NCBI GenBank assembly: GCA_029962745.1
Contig: CM057157.1
Coordinates: 26,601,953-26,665,952 of the forward strand
Length of the DNA stretch: 64,000 nucleotides
Source of the DNA: Echinometra lucunter
Taxonomy: Eukaryota > Echinodermata > Echinoidea > Camarodonta > Echinometridae
Reading direction: 5' to 3'
Both the position numbers and the translations under genes were made by a program. This document shows, piece after piece, positions 60,474 to 64,000 of the stretch. Under the pieces are notes generated by a model, which ran no database searches, was not told the origin of the DNA, and worked only from the letters and a program-made list of their open reading frames with translations. Each line of letters opens with the position of its first letter. Position 1 is the first letter of the stretch.

Positions 60474-63400
60474 ATGAATGGAGAAGTGCCAAGTGTTCCC
60501 ATCACAACTCTGGCAGGAATTACAAGTCTAACAGACTGTAAGTGAACCTTGATTTCTTCTTTATTCATTTATAGAAGTATCTGCCGATGGCCAGGTAGCT
60601 GATTTGCTCTTCAAGACCAAAACAATGTGTACAAGGTTTAAGTGCCTGACTTTAGGATTTTTATTGTAGAAGCTATCTAAACTTTTAAAACTTCATTTAC
60701 AGTCTGAAAGGTAGTAAGAAATATCCTGTGTTTTGCTGAATTGATTTTTAATTCCAAAGAAATATTGTCTTCATTGTTATGAAAATTTTAGCATTTTACA
60801 TACTTTGTTACAATCAGAATATATTTAGTCCTAATTAGAAATTTAACTTCTAAAAAGTTAATATTTCTATGGCTAACATAGGTTTCTTTTCTACCTACAT
60901 ATTCTAAGTTAAATCTTTTAGACAATGCAAATGCTTTCATTGTCATGTGGAGAATAGTAAATACATTATTTCATGATGTGGAAATTTTTGCGCGTTTCAC
61001 GTGGTGTGACACTTGCGTGAAAATGAAATATTTTGCTTATCTTTGCACGTGAATACGATTATCCTAACTGCCTGTGCAAATTAAGATGCACGATTGTGTT
61101 TAACTCAGCTGAGCGTGAAATATCAACTGTGCAAAATTTCCACTTTTACAGTAGTAACTTGATATTAGATAATGGGTATTAGAGCACTTTTTTTTTCATG
61201 TACTGTAAATATGGAATATTTCGAGGTGTGGACAATTTTTAACGCATTTCGCGTGGCACGACACTTGCATGAAAATAAACCGTGTAAAAATAATTGCGTA
61301 TTTTGCATGTGAATACAATTATTCTAACTGTTCGCGCAAATTAAAGCTGCGCCATTGTGTTCAACTCAGCTGAGCATGAAAAATTAACCCTGCAAAAATT
61401 TCCACTTTTAACAGTAGTTAATGAGAATGATTCATTGGATTTTTTTTCTTTCTTCCTTTGGCAGTGTTGACAGAGTTGCCCCTGCCCTCACCCCTACCTA
61501 GTGCAATCAACAGCAAAGGCCTTCTCTACACACCCCAAATTGCAGAAGAAGCACAGCGACTGCTTGGGAGACAGGATGAAAACCTGATTCCTCATCTGCT
61601 TCATGTCCTCAGCCAGACCGATACAGATCATATGTAAGATATGTTTCAACATTCCAGGGCCCGGTTTCATAAAACTTGTTATCATTATGAAGTTGCAGTA
61701 ACTGTTATAAGCTACTGAAATCCTGTCATCTGATTGGCTGAGAACAAATTTGTCATAGAAATGTGGTAGTTGTTACTGAAAACAAGTTTTATGAAATGAG
61801 GCCCTGGACAAGTACATCCTGTTCTACCACCTGACAAAAAACTTACCCCCCCCCCCCCCCCCTATTCAGTACCCTGGAGAAAGACATCGTTATGTAATGA
61901 ACAAATTAAAAGGGCAATAATATGTGGCAAAGTTCAAAATAGCAATGTAAAGTTTTCTCATCTTGTAGATGGCAAGTTGTTTTTTTTATAATTTTTTTAT
62001 TCTAGGTATAAGTCATTCACTCCAAGTGGATGATATCATGAATTTTGCGTTATTAATGTTATTAATGTTATGTACTATTTTGTGTTATTTGTGATTTACT
62101 AACTAGATTCCTGATAAATTTGATGCAGATTCATCTTAAAATGACACCTGGCCGTAACACTCCCCAGGGAGTAGAGATTATGCACTTTATGGGCAGAACA
62201 TTGATTCAATCCACTGACCAGGGTAATGATGATTACAAGTGAAGTGCTTAGAAACATAGTATTAAGCGCTATATGTATGTTAACTATTATCATTATTATT
62301 CGCTTTTATCCGTCATTCCTAAAGAGAGCTGAAGGACAAGACAACCAGCAATGAAGTGGAGGGTGAGGTGCCAGCACTTCTCCAGGCAATTCTTGCTCGC
62401 AATCCCAATGTCTTTAAATCAAGGGTGGAGCAAATAAGTGGTGAGTTAAGATGCAATGGAAGATTTACTGAAGAACTGAAGGTATTGAACTTGCTTGTGC
62501 TTCTAAAATTACAAGCTAAGAATTCATGCAAGTCTGGCATGTCCTGGCCTGATAATGACTTGATCATGTCGCACCTGGGTGCCGTTGCATAAAACTTGCT
62601 ATTATAGTAACTTTGCTATCAATGGTAACTTTCATGGAATACTGGCTTTTGATTGGCTGTTGAGCAACATTACCATGGTAGCTACCTTTGATGGCAAAGT
62701 TACTATAATTGTAAGTTTTTCTGCAACGGCACCCCGACTTTCAGAGAATATGTTTCAGGAGTGATCTTGCAAGGCAGAGTCCTTTATCAACTTATTTCAT
62801 CTGAAAATGAACATTTCTTGGAACCAACAACTGCCATACTGTCATTTCTTGTATAAAACTACCATTAGGCGGTGTTGATATCACAAGATTTGTCATTTTG
62901 GAAGGAATAAGGGAGTAAACTTTTTCTTTCCTTTTCAAGATGCATTGCATGCAATCCCCCTCAAAGTGGGGAATACTAGTTGACTTACAAGTGAAATCTG
63001 TATGCATTTGTTTTGAGTAATTTAATCATGTATTCTAATTTTAGTGTGATGGAATAGGCTAAATCTTATGGCTTGTCATTTATTTTTTGTGCAAGGGAGT
63101 GGATCGGGACAGCACAGTTCCTATTCTCCAAGAGGTGGGCCCAGTAACTCCTCATCTCCAGCTGCCAGTGCACCTCACGGAAACCAGCATCAATTCCAAC
63201 AACCTAGCTCTGTGTCTGGACAAGGTATGCCATTCCATCCATGTGTATTGAAAACAAATGGCATCACCATACCAGGACTATTGTTTGTATTAGGGCTTTC
63301 ACTAAACTGTGTTTGGGTTGTCATTTGGGCGACATCAACTACCAAATTCAACTTGTGATAGTCATTTACATTTTTGCCACCTTTGCTTGATGCACTAGTA

Positions 63401-63880
63401 ACGTTGTTAATTTTGTGTTTTAGTACTTGCCAGCTTTGAAACAAGGATGACTTATGAGGTTATACATTAACATTTTACACGGTCAATACCACATCTGTGA
63501 TTCCAAGATTCAGTCTGTGTTAGCACAATTCCACTGTACTTTTTTTTTATTAGGGTGAAGTCTTTTGTAATGATATTGCATCAAAATGCTAGTTATCAGC
63601 TCTCAGAGTAGCAAGCAAACCACAAGAAATGCTAGTCCTCCTATATCATATTGTTTCCATTCACTTCTCTGTATCTTTTGAGCCACACTCGTGCGTAAGC
63701 TCTGGATACTAATCACTCACATCTCAATCGTGTTTGTAGGCTCTGCCCAAGCACCTCTCAATGGCTATGCAGCCAACCAGTTTTCTCCAGCCCCTGCCAG
63801 CAGTCCTATGTTCCCTGCTACCCCGCCCTCAGTTGGAACCCCCAATTCACAGACAAGGTCACAGCGCTCTCCTTCAAGAG
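60474..63880 (+). CDS. NIPBL: Nipped-B-like cohesin loading factor, N-terminal part (partial)
   Basis: Five coding exons join in phase: 60474-60537 (exon start 60473), 61465-61633, 62325-62440, 63096-63224 and 63740-63880, giving about 206 residues before the window ends in an intron. The start reads MNGEVPSVPITTLAGI, matching the conserved start of human NIPBL (MNGDMPHVPITTLAGI). ELPLPSPLP, IAEEAQRLL, the TDHIELKD stretch and PALLQAILARNPNVF also align. This N-terminal segment is the part of NIPBL/Scc2 that binds MAU2/Scc4, and the complex loads cohesin onto chromatin in the nucleus. Exons 4-5 encode the expected disordered Ser/Pro/Gln-rich region. The HEAT-repeat body lies beyond the right edge. 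Confidence 0.95.
60965..61420. repeat. ~240-bp tandem duplication in NIPBL intron 1
   Basis: About 60972-61155 and 61212-61415 are diverged copies. Both contain GTGAATACRATTAT-like text, AACTCAGCTGAGC and an end reading TTTCCACTTTTA…CAGTAGT. The shared CAGCTGAG core is palindromic. Confidence 0.75.
61654..61807. mobile_element. Foldback MITE in NIPBL intron 2
   Basis: The ends are CCAGGGCCCGGTTTCATAAAAC and, from the right, CCAGGGCCTCATTTCATAAAAC in inverse orientation. The interior contains GTAACTGTTATAAGCTACTG and TCTGATTGGCTGAGAACAA. It starts 21 bp after the exon 2 donor. Confidence 0.75.
62577..62734. mobile_element. Foldback MITE in NIPBL intron 3
   Basis: The left end GGGTGCCGTTGCATAAAAC and the inverse right end (GTTTTTCTGCAACGGCACCC) bound 158 bp. 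The arms share ATAGTAACTTTGC and the inverse. The terminal GTTGCATAAAAC is shared with 24787-24945, and the interior TTTGATTGGCTG phrase with 61654-61807. Confidence 0.8.
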
Positions 63881-64000
63881 GTATGGCTTTTTTGTTTTAG
63901 AAACGTCCCGTTAAAGACAGTGGTGTTGCCATTTCTTCTAATTGCCCTTGTGTGTAGTAAAATGTGTACATACTTGCAGAATGTTGATCGTAGACATGGA

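Overview
The window is nuclear DNA of an animal with intron-rich genes and AT-rich introns packed with short transposable elements. The conserved genes and the dense TTAA-type and palindromic MITEs suggest a marine deuterostome, probably an echinoderm such as a sea urchin. The species is an inference; no diagnostic single-species marker was seen.

Four protein-coding genes can be assembled exon by exon with matching splice phases. (1) A PAIP1-like gene on the minus strand, with five exons between 8698 and 1195, continuing off the left edge. It has a PAM2-like motif followed by the start of a MIF4G domain. (2) A plus-strand gene, 20592-28035, for a 770-residue multi-pass membrane protein that I cannot assign to a named family. 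(3) A complete EIF2D (ligatin) gene on the minus strand, thirteen coding exons from 49406 to 34053, 619 residues. (4) The first five coding exons of a Nipped-B-like (NIPBL, cohesin loader) gene on the plus strand, 60474-63880, continuing off the right edge. EIF2D and NIPBL are arranged head to head with about 11 kb between their start codons. The membrane-protein gene and EIF2D converge on about 28-34 kb. Two of the four genes (PAIP1, EIF2D) act in translation, but nothing shows they work together.

The rest is mostly repeats. At 3.8-6.6 kb a TTAA-flanked piggyBac-like element carries a nested MITE and a 632-bp tandem array. At 7.3-8.3 kb there is an internally deleted LINE, and at 9.0-10.1 kb a dimeric ~190-bp satellite interrupted by a TTAA MITE. 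From 11.4-13.5 kb runs a ~720-bp tandem array built from hairpin-forming sub-units. From 13.7-15.7 kb there are poly-G-bearing repeats, a palindromic MITE and a very long polypyrimidine tract. From 22.4-23.7 kb two arms of a 16-bp minisatellite lie inverted to each other inside an intron. Further MITEs (TTAA type, Harbinger type, foldback types), a Tigger/pogo-like element, a 2.1-kb hAT element with an 8-bp target duplication, a tRNA-derived SINE and a second LINE fragment fill introns and intergenic DNA. No rRNA, canonical tRNA gene or CRISPR array was seen.

The points most worth following up are the unassigned membrane protein, the inverted minisatellite in its intron, the duplication of its terminal exon past the stop codon, a possible poison exon in EIF2D, and the layered insertions that date one element relative to another.
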